Shown here in pieces: positions 33,339-41,392 of a DNA stretch of 55,694 bases (position 1 is the first letter of the stretch; every line of letters begins with the position of its first letter). The position numbers were made by a program, and so were the translations under genes. Under the pieces are notes generated by a model. The model saw nothing but the letters and a program-made list of their open reading frames with translations. It was not told where the DNA came from and searched no databases. The DNA lies in contig NZ_QFDQ01000193.1 of NCBI RefSeq assembly GCF_003270085.1, forward strand, positions 1 through 55,694, read 5' to 3'. This stretch comes from Streptomyces triticisoli (GTDB taxonomy: Bacteria; Actinomycetota; Actinomycetes; Streptomycetales; Streptomycetaceae).

Positions 33339-34280
33339 ATGACCAGCATCGACGTCAAAGACCTCACCAAGGAGTACGGCAGCACCCGGGCCGTCGACCG
33401 CCTGACGTGCACCGTCGAACCGGGCCGGGTCACCGGATTCCTCGGTCCCAACGGCGCGGGCAAGTCCACCACCATGCGCCTCGTCCTCGGCCTCGACCGC
33501 CCCACCTCCGGCACCGCCACGGTCGGCGGCCACCCCTACACGGCGCTTCGTGAGCCCCTGCGCACGGTCGGCGCCCTGCTGGACGCGCAGGCGGCCCACG
33601 ATTCCCGCACCGCCCGTGACCATCTGCGCCTCCTCGCCGTCAGCAACCGCCTCCCGGCCCGCCGCGTGGACGAGGTCCTCCAGGAGACCGGTCTCGCCGC
33701 CGTGGCGCGCCGCCGCATCAGAACCTTCTCGCTCGGCATGCGCCAGCGGCTCGGCATCGCCACCGCGCTCCTCGGGGATCCGCCCGTCCTCCTCCTGGAC
33801 GAGCCCGCCAACGGCCTCGACCCGGAGGGGATCGTCTGGATCCGCCACCTGCTGCGCCGGCTCGCCCGCGAAGGCCGTACGGTCCTGGTCTCCAGCCACC
33901 TGATGAACGAGACCGCGGCCTTCGCCGACCACCTCGTCGTCCTCGGCCGGGGCCGGCTCCTCGCGGACACCCCCACACAGGACTTCATCGAACAGCACAG
34001 CCATCCACGCGTACGCGTGCGCACCAGTGACCCCACCCGGCTGCGGGCCACGCTGCTGGCCAAGGGATACACGGTCGCGGAGGACGACGACGGCCGATGG
34101 GTGGTCGAAGACGCCAGAGCCGAGCAGATCGGAGCCGTCGCCGCCCGCGAGGGCATCCCCGTCCTCGAACTCACCGACGAACGCGCCTCCCTGGAGCAGG
34201 CCTATCTCGCTCTCACGACGGACGAGGCGGAGTTCGCCGCCGCGGCTCCCGCGTCCCCGACCATCCCGCAGGAGGCCTGA
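33339..34280 (+). CDS. ABC transporter ATP-binding protein (exporter type)
   Basis: A 313-residue ATPase with Walker A GPNGAGKST, signature FSLGMRQRLG, Walker B VLLLDEPANGLDPEG and the H-loop in LVSSHLMNET. The C-terminal extension is typical of CcmA/DrrA-like antibiotic or lipid exporters. It starts at ATG 33339 (MTSIDVKDLTKEYG). The ribosome binding site of the permease gene overlaps its stop. Divergent from the two-component genes, a common arrangement in which the regulator induces the exporter on membrane stress. Confidence 0.92.
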   Translation: MTSIDVKDLTKEYGSTRAVDRLTCTVEPGRVTGFLGPNGAGKSTTMRLVLGLDRPTSGTATVGGHPYTALREPLRTVGALLDAQAAHDSRTARDHLRLLAVSNRLPARRVDEVLQETGLAAVARRRIRTFSLGMRQRLGIATALLGDPPVLLLDEPANGLDPEGIVWIRHLLRRLAREGRTVLVSSHLMNETAAFADHLVVLGRGRLLADTPTQDFIEQHSHPRVRVRTSDPTRLRATLLAKGYTVAEDDDGRWVVEDARAEQIGAVAAREGIPVLELTDERASLEQAYLALTTDEAEFAAAAPASPTIPQEA

Positions 34281-34282
34281 CG

Positions 34283-35017
34283 ATGTCCGTCACAGCCGTG
34301 CTCCACTCCGAGTGGATCAAGATCAGGTCGGTCCGGGCGAGCTTCGGATCGCTCCTCGCGGTCCACGCCGCCACGCTGGCCGTCACCCTGCTCGTCTACG
34401 CCACCGTCGGCCGGGCGGAGGCGGACAACGGCAACGACCCCGTCTTCGGAGCCTTCTACGCGATCAACTTCGCGCAGATCGCCGCGCTCGCCTTCGGGGC
34501 CACCGCCGTCTCCTCCGAGTACGCGGGCGGCGCCCTGCGGATCTCCCTGTCGGCCGTACCGCGCCGGGGCCTCTTCTACGCGGCCAAAACGGCGATCGTG
34601 GCCACCGCCGCCCTCGCCGTGGGACTCGCCACCGCGTTCACCACCTTCCTGGTGGGCCAGGCGTTCCTGGGGGAGTACGCCATCGGTCTCGGCGAGCCGG
34701 GAGCGCTGCGGGCCTGCATCGGCGCGGGCATCTACCTCATGCTGATGGCCCTGCTCGCCGCGGGACTCACTTTCCTGCTGCGCAGCGCCGTCCTGGTGCT
34801 CAGCCTGCTCATCCCGTTCCTCCTGATCGTGTCCTTCGTGATCGGAGACGTCGCCGGGGGCGCCGCCGCCTATCTTCCGGACCGCGCCGGACAACAAGTC
34901 CTGTACCAGACCCCGGCGGGAGACATCGGCCCGTGGACGGGGCTCGCCGTGACGGCGCTGTGGGCGGCAGCCGTGCTCCTGGCCGGTGGCCGGGCAGTAC
35001 ACCGCCGCGACGTCTGA
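34283..35017 (+). CDS. ABC transporter permease
   Basis: A 244-residue membrane protein of the ABC-2 permease type, with about six hydrophobic helices. It starts HSEWIKIRSVRASFGSL, typical of exporter permeases beside DrrA-like ATPases, and has the conserved AFGATAVSSEYAGGALRISLSAVPRR segment, seen as two adjoining stretches. ATG 34283 lies behind GGAGGCCTGACG. Partner of the preceding ATPase. The exported substrate is unknown. Confidence 0.88.
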   Translation: MSVTAVLHSEWIKIRSVRASFGSLLAVHAATLAVTLLVYATVGRAEADNGNDPVFGAFYAINFAQIAALAFGATAVSSEYAGGALRISLSAVPRRGLFYAAKTAIVATAALAVGLATAFTTFLVGQAFLGEYAIGLGEPGALRACIGAGIYLMLMALLAAGLTFLLRSAVLVLSLLIPFLLIVSFVIGDVAGGAAAYLPDRAGQQVLYQTPAGDIGPWTGLAVTALWAAAVLLAGGRAVHRRDV

Positions 35018-35302
35018 CACTCCGGCACCCGCCGCTCGCCCCGGGAGCGTGGCGACCGGGGTTCAGCCGAAGGCCGCCCTCGGTGCCGTCGATCCACAGC
35101 CGGGGATCGGGCGGCGCCGTATCCGCTGGGCGCTCGCCCGACGGATCGGGCCGTAGCCGGCGGACCACCGGGCCGTTCCAGGAGTGCGGCGGGGGCTGGG
35201 AGCACCCCGTCGACCACCAGGCCATCGGCCGCCCTCGCCGCGCGCCGTCGCGTATATGTCGCGTTGATCGAACGTTTCGCGCCGCCCGGCACGATCCTGG
35301 GC

Positions 35303-35548
35303 ATGCACCTCGAAACGATCAGCCCGGCCGGCGGCGCCTGGCGGGACCGGGCTCTGTGCGCGCAGACCGGGGCCGACTTCTTCTTCCCCGAGCCGGGCAG
35401 CTCGGTGCGGGAGGCCAAGCGCATCTGCGGCATGTGCGAGATGCGCTCGGCCTGCCTGGAGTACGCCCTGGAGAACGACGAACGCTTCGGCGTCTGGGGC
35501 GGCCTGTCCGAGAAGGAACGCCAGGTCCTGAGGCGCGCCGGCGGCTGA
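35303..35548 (+). CDS. WhiB-like iron-sulfur transcription factor
   Basis: An 81-residue Wbl protein with the four cluster-binding cysteines Cys19, Cys42, Cys45 and Cys51 (RALCAQTG; RICGMCEMRSACLEYAL), the turn GVWGG at residues 63-67 and a short basic tail KERQVLRRAGG. These proteins bind a [4Fe-4S] cluster and act with the primary sigma factor in development, redox response or drug resistance. ATG 35303 (MHLETIS) was chosen; an upstream in-frame ATG at 35264 would add 13 residues. The TGA is immediately followed by the reverse-strand stop of the desaturase. The 285 bases 35018-35302 upstream contain no gene I recognise. Confidence 0.9.
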   Translation: MHLETISPAGGAWRDRALCAQTGADFFFPEPGSSVREAKRICGMCEMRSACLEYALENDERFGVWGGLSEKERQVLRRAGG

Positions 35549-36520
35549 TCAGGCTCCGCGCGCCGCCAGCCGCGCCTTGCGCGCCGCCAGCCGCTCGTCG
35601 AACTTCGACGCCTCCGCGTCCAGGCCGTTCATGAACAGGCCCAGCTCCTCCTGCGCCTGCCGGCCCTCGGGGCCGAGTCCGTCGATCTGCATGACCTTCA
35701 GGAAGCGCAGCACCGGCTGGAGCACGTCGTCGTGGTGGATGCGCAGGTTGTAGACCTCGCCGATGGCCATCTGGGCCGCCGCCCGCTCGAAGCCCGGGAT
35801 GCCGTGGCCCGGCATGCGGAAGTTCACCACCACGTCCCGCACCGCCTGCATGGTGAGGTCGGGCGCGATCTCGAAGGCCGCCCTGAGCAGGTTGCGGTAG
35901 AAGACCATGTGCAGGTTCTCGTCGGTCGCGATGCGCGCCAGCATGCGGTCGCAGACCGGATCGCCGGACTGCAGGCCGGTGTTGCGGTGCGAGATGCGGG
36001 TGGCGAGCTCCTGGAAGGCGACGTAGGCGACCGAGTGCAGCATCGAGTGCCGGTTGTCGGACTCGAAGCCCTCGCTCATGTGCGCCATCCGGAACTGCTC
36101 CAGCTTGTCCGGGTCGACCGCGCGCGAGGCGAGCAGGTAGTCGCGCATCACGATGCCGTGCCGGCCCTCCTCGGCCGTCCAGCGGTGCACCCAGGTGCCC
36201 CAGGCACCGTCGCGGCCGAACAGGCTGGCGATCTCGTGGTGGTAGCTGGGCAGGTTGTCCTCGGTCAGCAGGTTGACGACCAGGGCGATCCGGCCGATCT
36301 CCGTGACCTTGGACTGCTCCTTGTCCCAGGCCTCGCCGTCCTCGAACAGGCCCGGGAAGTTGCGGCCGTCGCTCCAGGGCACGTACTCGTGCGGCATCCA
36401 GTCCTTGGCGACCTGCAGATGCCGGTTGAGCTCCTTCTCGACCACTTCCTCCAGCGCGTACAACAGCCGCGCGTCGGTCCACACGGACGGGCTGCCGAGG
36501 TGAGGGGAGGTGAGCGTCAC
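35549..36520 (-). CDS. Acyl-ACP desaturase (di-iron, ferritin-like)
   Basis: A 323-residue soluble fatty-acid desaturase. Di-iron ligand motifs are TEDNLPSYHHE (first Glu), TAEEGRHG (Glu118, His121) and TDENLHMVFY. Flanking segments QVAKDWMPHEYVPW and SDNRHSMLHSVAYVAFQELATRISH are conserved in the family. It introduces a double bond into acyl-ACP using ferredoxin and O2. The start is GTG 36520 (VTLTSPHLG) with TGGAG upstream. An array of 15-bp operator repeats lies 85-140 bases upstream. The stop codon directly abuts that of the convergent WhiB gene. Confidence 0.92.
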   Translation of the reverse strand: MTLTSPHLGSPSVWTDARLLYALEEVVEKELNRHLQVAKDWMPHEYVPWSDGRNFPGLFEDGEAWDKEQSKVTEIGRIALVVNLLTEDNLPSYHHEIASLFGRDGAWGTWVHRWTAEEGRHGIVMRDYLLASRAVDPDKLEQFRMAHMSEGFESDNRHSMLHSVAYVAFQELATRISHRNTGLQSGDPVCDRMLARIATDENLHMVFYRNLLRAAFEIAPDLTMQAVRDVVVNFRMPGHGIPGFERAAAQMAIGEVYNLRIHHDDVLQPVLRFLKVMQIDGLGPEGRQAQEELGLFMNGLDAEASKFDERLAARKARLAARGA

Positions 36521-36604
36521 GGGAACTCCAGGGGGGACGTGCGAGAAACGCGGGAAGCGGAGAACAGGCACAGCGAAGGAACGGTCCGGTGAGCGGTGCC
36601 GGAA

Positions 36605-36660
36605 CCGTAACCTACGGAATCGTAGGCTACGAAGCCGTAGGTTACGAAACCGTAGGTTAA
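36605..36660 (-). promoter_or_regulatory. 15-bp-period operator array upstream of the desaturase gene
   Basis: The consensus CCGTAGGTTACGAAA repeats at 36605, 36620, 36635 and partly at 36650. CGTA half-sites fall at 36606, 36621, 36636 and 36651; TACG half-sites at 36613, 36628 and 36643. Each neighbouring pair is an inverted repeat, for example CCTACG-GAAT-CGTAGG at 36611-36626. This is the style of TetR-family lipid regulators, but no regulator gene adjoins it. Confidence 0.75.
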
Positions 36661-36722
36661 GTTCGAGGTAAAGGCCGCCGACCAGGCCGCCACGGCTCGA
36701 AGGCTGACGGGTGCACGGAACA

Positions 36723-36748
36723 GCCCCGGGACCCGTGGGTCCCGGGGC
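36723..36748 (-). terminator. Hairpin terminator after the dimethylargininase gene
   Basis: A perfect 12-base stem (GCCCCGGGACCC at 36723-36734 with its complement at 36737-36748), 24 bases beyond the dimethylargininase stop. The two central bases would not span a loop, so the top pairs must open. Confidence 0.7.
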
Positions 36749-36771
36749 CGGACAGGCGCCGGATCACGCCC

Positions 36772-37548
36772 TCAGACGTACAACTCCCGCAGCCGCACCG
36801 AGAGGCACGTCACGCACCCTTCCAGCTTCTCGAACTCGCCGATGTCCACCACCACCGGCTCGAAGCCGAGGTCCGCCAGCAGCTCCGCCGTCTTCGGCGC
36901 GCTCGCCGCCATCAGCAGCTTCTCGCCGCCGAGCAGCACCACATGCCCGCCGGACTGCTCGGGCACCGGCAGGAAACGCGGGTACAGCGACGGCGTGTCC
37001 ACCTTCGGGATGTGCCCGATGACGGTGCCGTCGGGCAGCGCCGTCACCGCCGACTTCAAGTGCAGCGCCCTGCTCACCGGTACGGCCATGACCCGCGCCC
37101 CGAGCGGCTCGAACACGGCCCGCAGCTGCCGCACACCGGCCGCGTTGGTACGCCCGCCGCGACCGACGTAGACCGTGTCGCCGACCTTCAGCACGTCCCC
37201 GCCGTCCAGCGTGCCCGGCTCCCAGACCCAGTTCACCGAGCAGCCCAGGCGCGCCACGGCCTCCTCGACCCCGGAGGTCTCGTTCCGCCGGGATTCGGCG
37301 CCGGGCCGGGTGATCAGAGCGACGTTCCTGTACACCACGACCGTGTCCTCGACGAACACCGCGTCGGGGCAGTCGTCGGCCGGCTCGACCTCGACCGTCT
37401 CCCAGCCGTGGGTGCGCAGCGCCTCCACATACGCCTCCCACTGCCGCGCCGCGAGCCCGACGTCCACCTTCTCCCGCTCGATGTGCGTCACCAGCCCTTC
37501 GGCGAGGCGCGGACCGGGGCGGCGGACGAGGGCCTTCTTACTGGGCAC
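36772..37548 (-). CDS. ddaH: N(G),N(G)-dimethylarginine dimethylaminohydrolase
   Basis: A 258-residue enzyme that hydrolyses dimethylarginine to citrulline and dimethylamine. The amidinotransferase/DDAH fold is seen in the substrate-binding segments CPDAVFVEDTVVVYRN and GTLDGGDVLKVG, catalytic His163 (RALHLKSAV) and catalytic Cys248 in LEGCVTCLSV. I chose GTG 37548 (VPSKKALVRRPGPRLAEG) because it gives 258 residues, the length I recall for the S. coelicolor enzyme; an in-frame GTG at 37584 would add 12 residues. Monocistronic between terminators. Confidence 0.9.
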   Translation of the reverse strand: MPSKKALVRRPGPRLAEGLVTHIEREKVDVGLAARQWEAYVEALRTHGWETVEVEPADDCPDAVFVEDTVVVYRNVALITRPGAESRRNETSGVEEAVARLGCSVNWVWEPGTLDGGDVLKVGDTVYVGRGGRTNAAGVRQLRAVFEPLGARVMAVPVSRALHLKSAVTALPDGTVIGHIPKVDTPSLYPRFLPVPEQSGGHVVLLGGEKLLMAASAPKTAELLADLGFEPVVVDIGEFEKLEGCVTCLSVRLRELYV

Positions 37549-37615
37549 GGGGGGCCTTTCGGATCGCGGGTGGTCGGTGGTCACGGGTGTGCTCGCTCCG
37601 GTCCGCCATGATGCG

Positions 37616-39241
37616 TCAGTCGCCGGTCACGACAAAACCCCCGTTCGTCTCCCGCAGCTCTCCCTCCTCCAGCAGCAGCCGGCGCGTGATGCCGATGGAC
37701 TGAAGGAACGGCAGGTCGTGACTGGCCACGATCAGCGCGCCCTCGTAGGACTCCAGAGCGGTCGTCAGCTGCCGCACGCTCGCCAGGTCCAGGTTGTTCG
37801 TGGGCTCGTCGAGCAGCAGCAGCTGCGGCGCGGGCTCGGCCAGCAGCAGCGCGGCCAGTGCCGCCCGGAAACGTTCGCCGCCGGAGAGCGTCGCCGCCCG
37901 CTGGTCGGCACGGGCGCCGCGGAACAGGAAGCGGGCCAGCCCGGCCCGGATCCGGTTGTTCGTGGCCCCCGGGGCGAGGCGGGCCGCGTTCTCGGCGACG
38001 GTCAGCTCGTCGTCGAGGACGTCGAGGCGCTGCGGCAGGAACCGCAGCGGGACGTGCGCCACCGCCTCGCCCGACACCGGCGGCAGCTCCCCGGCGACGG
38101 TGCGCAGCAGCGTCGTCTTGCCGGCGCCGTTGCGCCCGGTCAGCGCGACGCGCTCCGGGCCGCGCAGCTGGAAGGAGCCGTCCACACGCGCGCCGTACGC
38201 CAGTCGGAGGTCCCGCAGGGTGAGCACGTCCCGGCCCGGCGGTACGGCCGTGGACGGCAGGTCGACGCGGATCTCGTCGTCGTCCCGTACCGCCTCCACG
38301 GCCTCGTCGAGCCGTTCCCTGGCCTCGGCGAGCTTCTCCTCGTGCAGGATGCGGTGCTTGCCCGCCGACTCCTGCGCCGCCCGCTTGCGGGCACCCATGA
38401 CGATCTTCGGCTCGCGTTTGCTGTCCCACATCTTCTGGCCGTACCGCTTGCGGCGGGCCAGCTTGACCTGGGCGTCGGCCAGTTCGCGCTTCTGCTTGCG
38501 CAGGTCGGCCTCGGCGACGCGCACCGTCCGCTCGGCGGCCTCCTGCTCGACGGCGAGGGCTTCCTCGTACGCCGTGAAGTTGCCGCCGTACCAGGTGACC
38601 TCTCCGGCGTGCAGGTCGGCGATCTGGTCGACCAGGTCCAGCAGTTCGCGGTCGTGGCTGACCACGACCAGCACGCCCGGCCAGGCGGAGACGGCCGCGT
38701 ACAGCCGGCGGCGGGCGTACAGGTCGAGGTTGTTGGTCGGCTCGTCCAGCAGCAGTACGTCCGGCCGGCGCAGCAGCAGCGCGGCCAGGCGCAGCAGCAC
38801 CGACTCGCCGCCGGACACCTCGCCGACGGTGCGGTCCAGGCCGATGTGGCCGAGCCCGAGTTCGCCGAGGACGGCCAGGGCGCGCTCCTCCACGTCCCAG
38901 TCGTCGCCGACGGTCTCGAAGTGCTCCTCCGACACGTCGCCGGCCTCGATGGCGTGCAGCGCGGTCCGCCGGGCGGCGACGCCGAGCACCTCGTCGACCC
39001 GGAGCGCGGTGTCCAGCGTGACGTTCTGCGGGAGATACCCGACCTCGCCGGCGACGCGGACCGCGCCCCGGGCCGGGGCGAGCTCGCCCGCGATCAGCTT
39101 CAACAGGGTGGACTTCCCCGAGCCGTTGACCCCGACGAGCCCGGTCCGGCCGGGGCCGAAGGCGACGTCCAGGCCGGAGAGGACGGGGCTGCCGTCGGGC
39201 CAGGAGAAGGAGAGGGAGGTGCAGGTGATGGATGAGGACAT
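37616..39241 (-). CDS. ABC-F family ATPase (ribosome-associated)
   Basis: 541 residues with two ABC domains and no membrane segments. Walker A GVNGSGKST and GRNGAGKTT, signatures VSGGESVLLRL and LSGGERFRAAL, and LLLDEPTNNLD in both halves. The interdomain linker (about 240-320) is charged and helical (EQEAAERTVRVAEADLRKQK). ABC-F proteins act on the ribosome, either as translation factors or as antibiotic-protection factors. The start is ATG 39241 (MSSSITCTSLSF). The in-frame upstream sequence is not ABC-F-like and is probably transcribed leader. A good promoter lies at 39479-39508, leaving a leader of about 230 bases. Confidence 0.9.
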   Translation of the reverse strand: MSSSITCTSLSFSWPDGSPVLSGLDVAFGPGRTGLVGVNGSGKSTLLKLIAGELAPARGAVRVAGEVGYLPQNVTLDTALRVDEVLGVAARRTALHAIEAGDVSEEHFETVGDDWDVEERALAVLGELGLGHIGLDRTVGEVSGGESVLLRLAALLLRRPDVLLLDEPTNNLDLYARRRLYAAVSAWPGVLVVVSHDRELLDLVDQIADLHAGEVTWYGGNFTAYEEALAVEQEAAERTVRVAEADLRKQKRELADAQVKLARRKRYGQKMWDSKREPKIVMGARKRAAQESAGKHRILHEEKLAEARERLDEAVEAVRDDDEIRVDLPSTAVPPGRDVLTLRDLRLAYGARVDGSFQLRGPERVALTGRNGAGKTTLLRTVAGELPPVSGEAVAHVPLRFLPQRLDVLDDELTVAENAARLAPGATNNRIRAGLARFLFRGARADQRAATLSGGERFRAALAALLLAEPAPQLLLLDEPTNNLDLASVRQLTTALESYEGALIVASHDLPFLQSIGITRRLLLEEGELRETNGGFVVTGD

Positions 39242-39478
39242 GGGCGCCTCGCGAATGCTGGGTGCGGTCAGGGGGCAGACGGGTGTGGAGGCACCGCTGG
39301 GCGGCCGTGTCGGAGACAGGAGTCCGCGGGCACGAGAGAAGCCCTGGACCGGATTCCCGGGGACGGCTCGGACGCCGAGGTCGCACGCGACGCGCACACC
39401 CGACCGGTGTGACGCGGTGCCTCAGGACCTCAGACGAGCAACGTCCCTCTCCTCTCGACGGCAACAGGACCGCTGCAC

Positions 39479-39508
39479 ACCGTAGGAGGGGCCGGGGCGC
39501 GCCGTCAA
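39479..39508 (-). promoter_or_regulatory. Sigma70-type promoter of the ABC-F gene
   Basis: On the minus strand, TTGACG (39503-39508) and TACGGT (39479-39484) are separated by 18 bases, close to the HrdB consensus. Transcription would begin near 39472, about 230 bases before the ABC-F start codon. Confidence 0.6.
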
Positions 39509-39552
39509 CGGATTTTGGCGTGGGCCCGGGCCCACCGAGGGAAGGAGGCCCC

Positions 39553-40224
39553 GTGCCCGACGGCTCGCTCTCGCTGCCGGCCCGGCTGTACCTGCTGGCC
39601 TGGGACACCGCGCCGCCGCAGCTCTCCGGCGCCGGAGAGCTGCACCACCTGGTCCGCGCCGGCGCCCTCACCGAGCTGGCCCAGCGCGGGTTGCTCGTCG
39701 ACGACGACGGCATCGCCACACCCGTCGACCTGGACGCGATCACGGGGGACCCCGTCCTCGACGGACTGCTCGACCTCGTCCGCGAGTCCCGGCCCCGGCG
39801 ATGGAGGAGCTGGGTGACGCTGCGGGCCCGGCTCACCCTCGTGGCCGTGCGCGAACAGCTGGCCGCCGAGGGGTACCTGCGGGCGGAGAAGCGGCGCGTG
39901 CTCGGTGTGTTCCCGTCGGTGGACCACGTCCTGGAGCGTGTCGCCGTCGTGGACGCGCTGCGCGAGGAGGCGCGGCGGGTGCTGGAGGGCTCGCGGCCGG
40001 CCGCGCTGGTTCCCGAACGCGACGCGGCCGTCGTCGCCCTCGCTGCCGCCGCCGGACTGCGCACCCTGGTGTCCGCCACGGACCGCCGGCGCCACCGGCA
40101 GCGCATCGAGGAGCTGACCGAACGCAGCGGCGCCGCGGCCCCCGCCCTGCGCCGGGTCGTGCGCGAAGTGCGCACGGCGGTCGTGGTGGCGGCCACGGCG
40201 GCCTCCGCGACGGCGGGCGGCTGA
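39553..40224 (+). CDS. GPP34 (Golgi phosphoprotein 3-like) family protein
   Basis: A 223-residue protein of the GOLPH3/GPP34 family, which is widespread in Streptomyces. Typical features are SLPARLYLLAWD at the N-terminus, LVRAGALTELAQRGLLVDD, and the block RWRSWVTLRARLTLVAVREQLA with basic residues that bind phosphoinositides in eukaryotic relatives. The bacterial role is not established; membrane association is likely. The start is GTG 39553 behind AAGGAGGCCCC. Divergent from the ABC-F gene, with overlapping promoter space. Confidence 0.88.
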   Translation: MPDGSLSLPARLYLLAWDTAPPQLSGAGELHHLVRAGALTELAQRGLLVDDDGIATPVDLDAITGDPVLDGLLDLVRESRPRRWRSWVTLRARLTLVAVREQLAAEGYLRAEKRRVLGVFPSVDHVLERVAVVDALREEARRVLEGSRPAALVPERDAAVVALAAAAGLRTLVSATDRRRHRQRIEELTERSGAAAPALRRVVREVRTAVVVAATAASATAGG

Positions 40225-40248
40225 GCCGTCCCGCCGGCCGCACCGCGT

Positions 40249-40270
40249 CCCCGGGGCCGTCGACCCGGGG
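40249..40270. terminator. Hairpin between convergent GPP34 and SsgA-like genes
   Basis: CCCCGGG (40249-40255) and CCCGGGG (40264-40270) form a 7-base stem with an eight-base loop. It lies between two gene ends and probably serves both. Confidence 0.55.
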
Positions 40271-40284
40271 AGCGGCGGGGTCCG

Positions 40285-40701
40285 TCAGCGGGCGTCGCGC
40301 ATCAGCTCCGCCAGGCCGTGGTCCAGGTCGAGCTGCAGGTGCTCCAGACCGACGGGTACCAGTTCGCCGGTGGCCTCCAGGAAGCGCCGTATCTCGCCGT
40401 TGCGGACGTGCACCACGGCGGTGCCCTCCGGGGCGTGGAACTCCAGGACGGTGCGGTCGTAGCCGTACGGCCGTACGCGCACGTCGCCGTGGCCCTCGGG
40501 CTCCCGCAGGCCGGCCGCGAGCAGGTCGCGGGCGAAGGTCCAGCAGACCTCCACCCCTTCGAGGGTGGCGGGGGCCGGGAAGGTCATGCGGACGGCGAAC
40601 GGGTCGCGCCGGTCGTAGTGCAGCGTGGCGGGGATGGTGGGCATCCGCGGCGCTGCGGCGACCAGGCGCGCCTGAACGGTCTGCTCGATGACGGTGGACA
40701 A
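40285..40701 (-). CDS. ssgD: SsgA/SsgB-like sporulation and cell-division regulator
   Basis: A 138-residue SALP protein, a family found in morphologically complex actinobacteria that guides septum placement and peptidoglycan synthesis or autolysis. Family blocks include LHYDRRDPFAVRMTFPAPATLEGVEVCW (two adjoining runs), FARDLLAAGL, and VRPYGYDRTVLEFHAPEGTAV. I chose TTG 40701 (LSTVIEQTVQARLV) because GGGAGCAAGG lies just upstream and the protein then has normal SALP length. The symbol ssgD is inferred from the remembered neighbourhood of S. coelicolor ssgD near the small laccase, not from a comparison. Direct repeats and a BldD-like box lie upstream. Confidence 0.8.
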   Translation of the reverse strand: MSTVIEQTVQARLVAAAPRMPTIPATLHYDRRDPFAVRMTFPAPATLEGVEVCWTFARDLLAAGLREPEGHGDVRVRPYGYDRTVLEFHAPEGTAVVHVRNGEIRRFLEATGELVPVGLEHLQLDLDHGLAELMRDAR

Positions 40702-40715
40702 CGCCTTGCTCCCTT

Positions 40716-40754
40716 GTGACGGCTGGACTGTGACGGCTGGGTCGTGACGGCCGG
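40716..40754 (-). repeat. Three 14-bp-period direct repeats upstream of the SsgA-like gene
   Basis: GTGACGGCTGG occurs at 40716-40726 and 40730-40740 and, with one change, at 40744-40754, an exact 14-base period. It begins 15 bases upstream of the start codon, just behind the ribosome binding site. Read on the minus strand the unit is CCAGCCGTCAC. Possible regulator binding array. Confidence 0.7.
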
Positions 40755-40826
40755 AGGACCGTCCGGGCGGACGGCCGGGCACTGAGAGAGACGACGGAAT
40801 CAGCCAATCCGTGCACACGTGAGGCG

Positions 40827-40842
40827 AGTGACCTCTGTCACC
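40827..40842. promoter_or_regulatory. BldD-box-like palindrome
   Basis: AGTGACCTCTGTCACC has two 5-base inverted arms (GTGAC, GTCAC) around CTCT. It matches the pattern I recall for BldD sites, AGTGA-spacer-TCACC. It lies between the SsgA-like gene (start 40701, minus) and the Rho_N-type gene (start 40968, plus), upstream of both. Confidence 0.5.
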
Positions 40843-40967
40843 GCGTTCATTCGCACAAGTGACGCGGCCGATCGGGTCGCTCGACTGGCGGACTGAATAT
40901 CGCCCGTTATGGCGAACAGATCCAGAATGCGGGTATCCGTTCCTTGCACAGAGAGGAAGTGAACGGC

Positions 40968-41294
40968 ATGCCACGCGGTTCCAGTTCCAAGCGCGAGCGT
41001 CAGTACGAGCACATAAAGGAGAGCGCGCAGGACCGGGGGGAGAGCGCCGAACGCGCCAAGGAGATCGCCGGGCGCACGGTGAACAAGGAGCGCGCCCGCT
41101 CCGGCGAGTCGAAGACCGCCAGTCGTTCCTCGACCCAGGACATGTCCTCGGGCAGGCGGGGCGGACAGCGCTCGGGCCGGGGCTCCGAGGGACCCACCTA
41201 CGACCAGCTCTACGAGGAGGCCAGGCGGCGCAACATCCACGGCCGCTCGGACATGAACAAGCAGCAGCTGCGGCAGGCACTGGACAAGGGCTGA
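40968..41294 (+). CDS. Small basic protein with C-terminal Rho_N-like domain
   Basis: A 108-residue, highly charged protein. The first about 80 residues are Lys/Arg/Glu/Ser-rich and probably disordered (SSSKRERQYEHIKESAQDRG). The last about 35 residues (GPTYDQLYEEARRRNIHGRS, MNKQQLRQALDKG) resemble the Rho N-terminal/SAP-like helix-extended-helix nucleic-acid module. Such proteins are often labelled plasmid stabilisation proteins in actinobacteria, with little functional support. The start is ATG 40968 behind AGAGAGGAAGTGAACGGC. Monocistronic. Confidence 0.75.
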   Translation: MPRGSSSKRERQYEHIKESAQDRGESAERAKEIAGRTVNKERARSGESKTASRSSTQDMSSGRRGGQRSGRGSEGPTYDQLYEEARRRNIHGRSDMNKQQLRQALDKG

Positions 41295-41392
41295 CACCGG
41301 CGCCGGGCGGGACGGGTCCGCGTCCTTCCGTGCCCGCCGGTCCGTCCCGCCGTGCCGACCCCGGTTCCTCGGGCCGTACGCTCGTCCCCATC

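Noticed and set aside
35018..35302. Possible gene remnant upstream of the WhiB-like gene
   Set aside because: Open frames exist on the minus strand but resemble no family. I treat the region as intergenic.
36605..36660. CRISPR array
   Set aside because: The repeats are 15 bp with no unique spacers. They are operator half-sites upstream of a desaturase gene.
39242..39397. N-terminal extension of the ABC-F protein (MRVACDLGV...)
   Set aside because: The extension is not ABC-F-like and lies between promoter and ATG 39241, so it is more likely untranslated leader.
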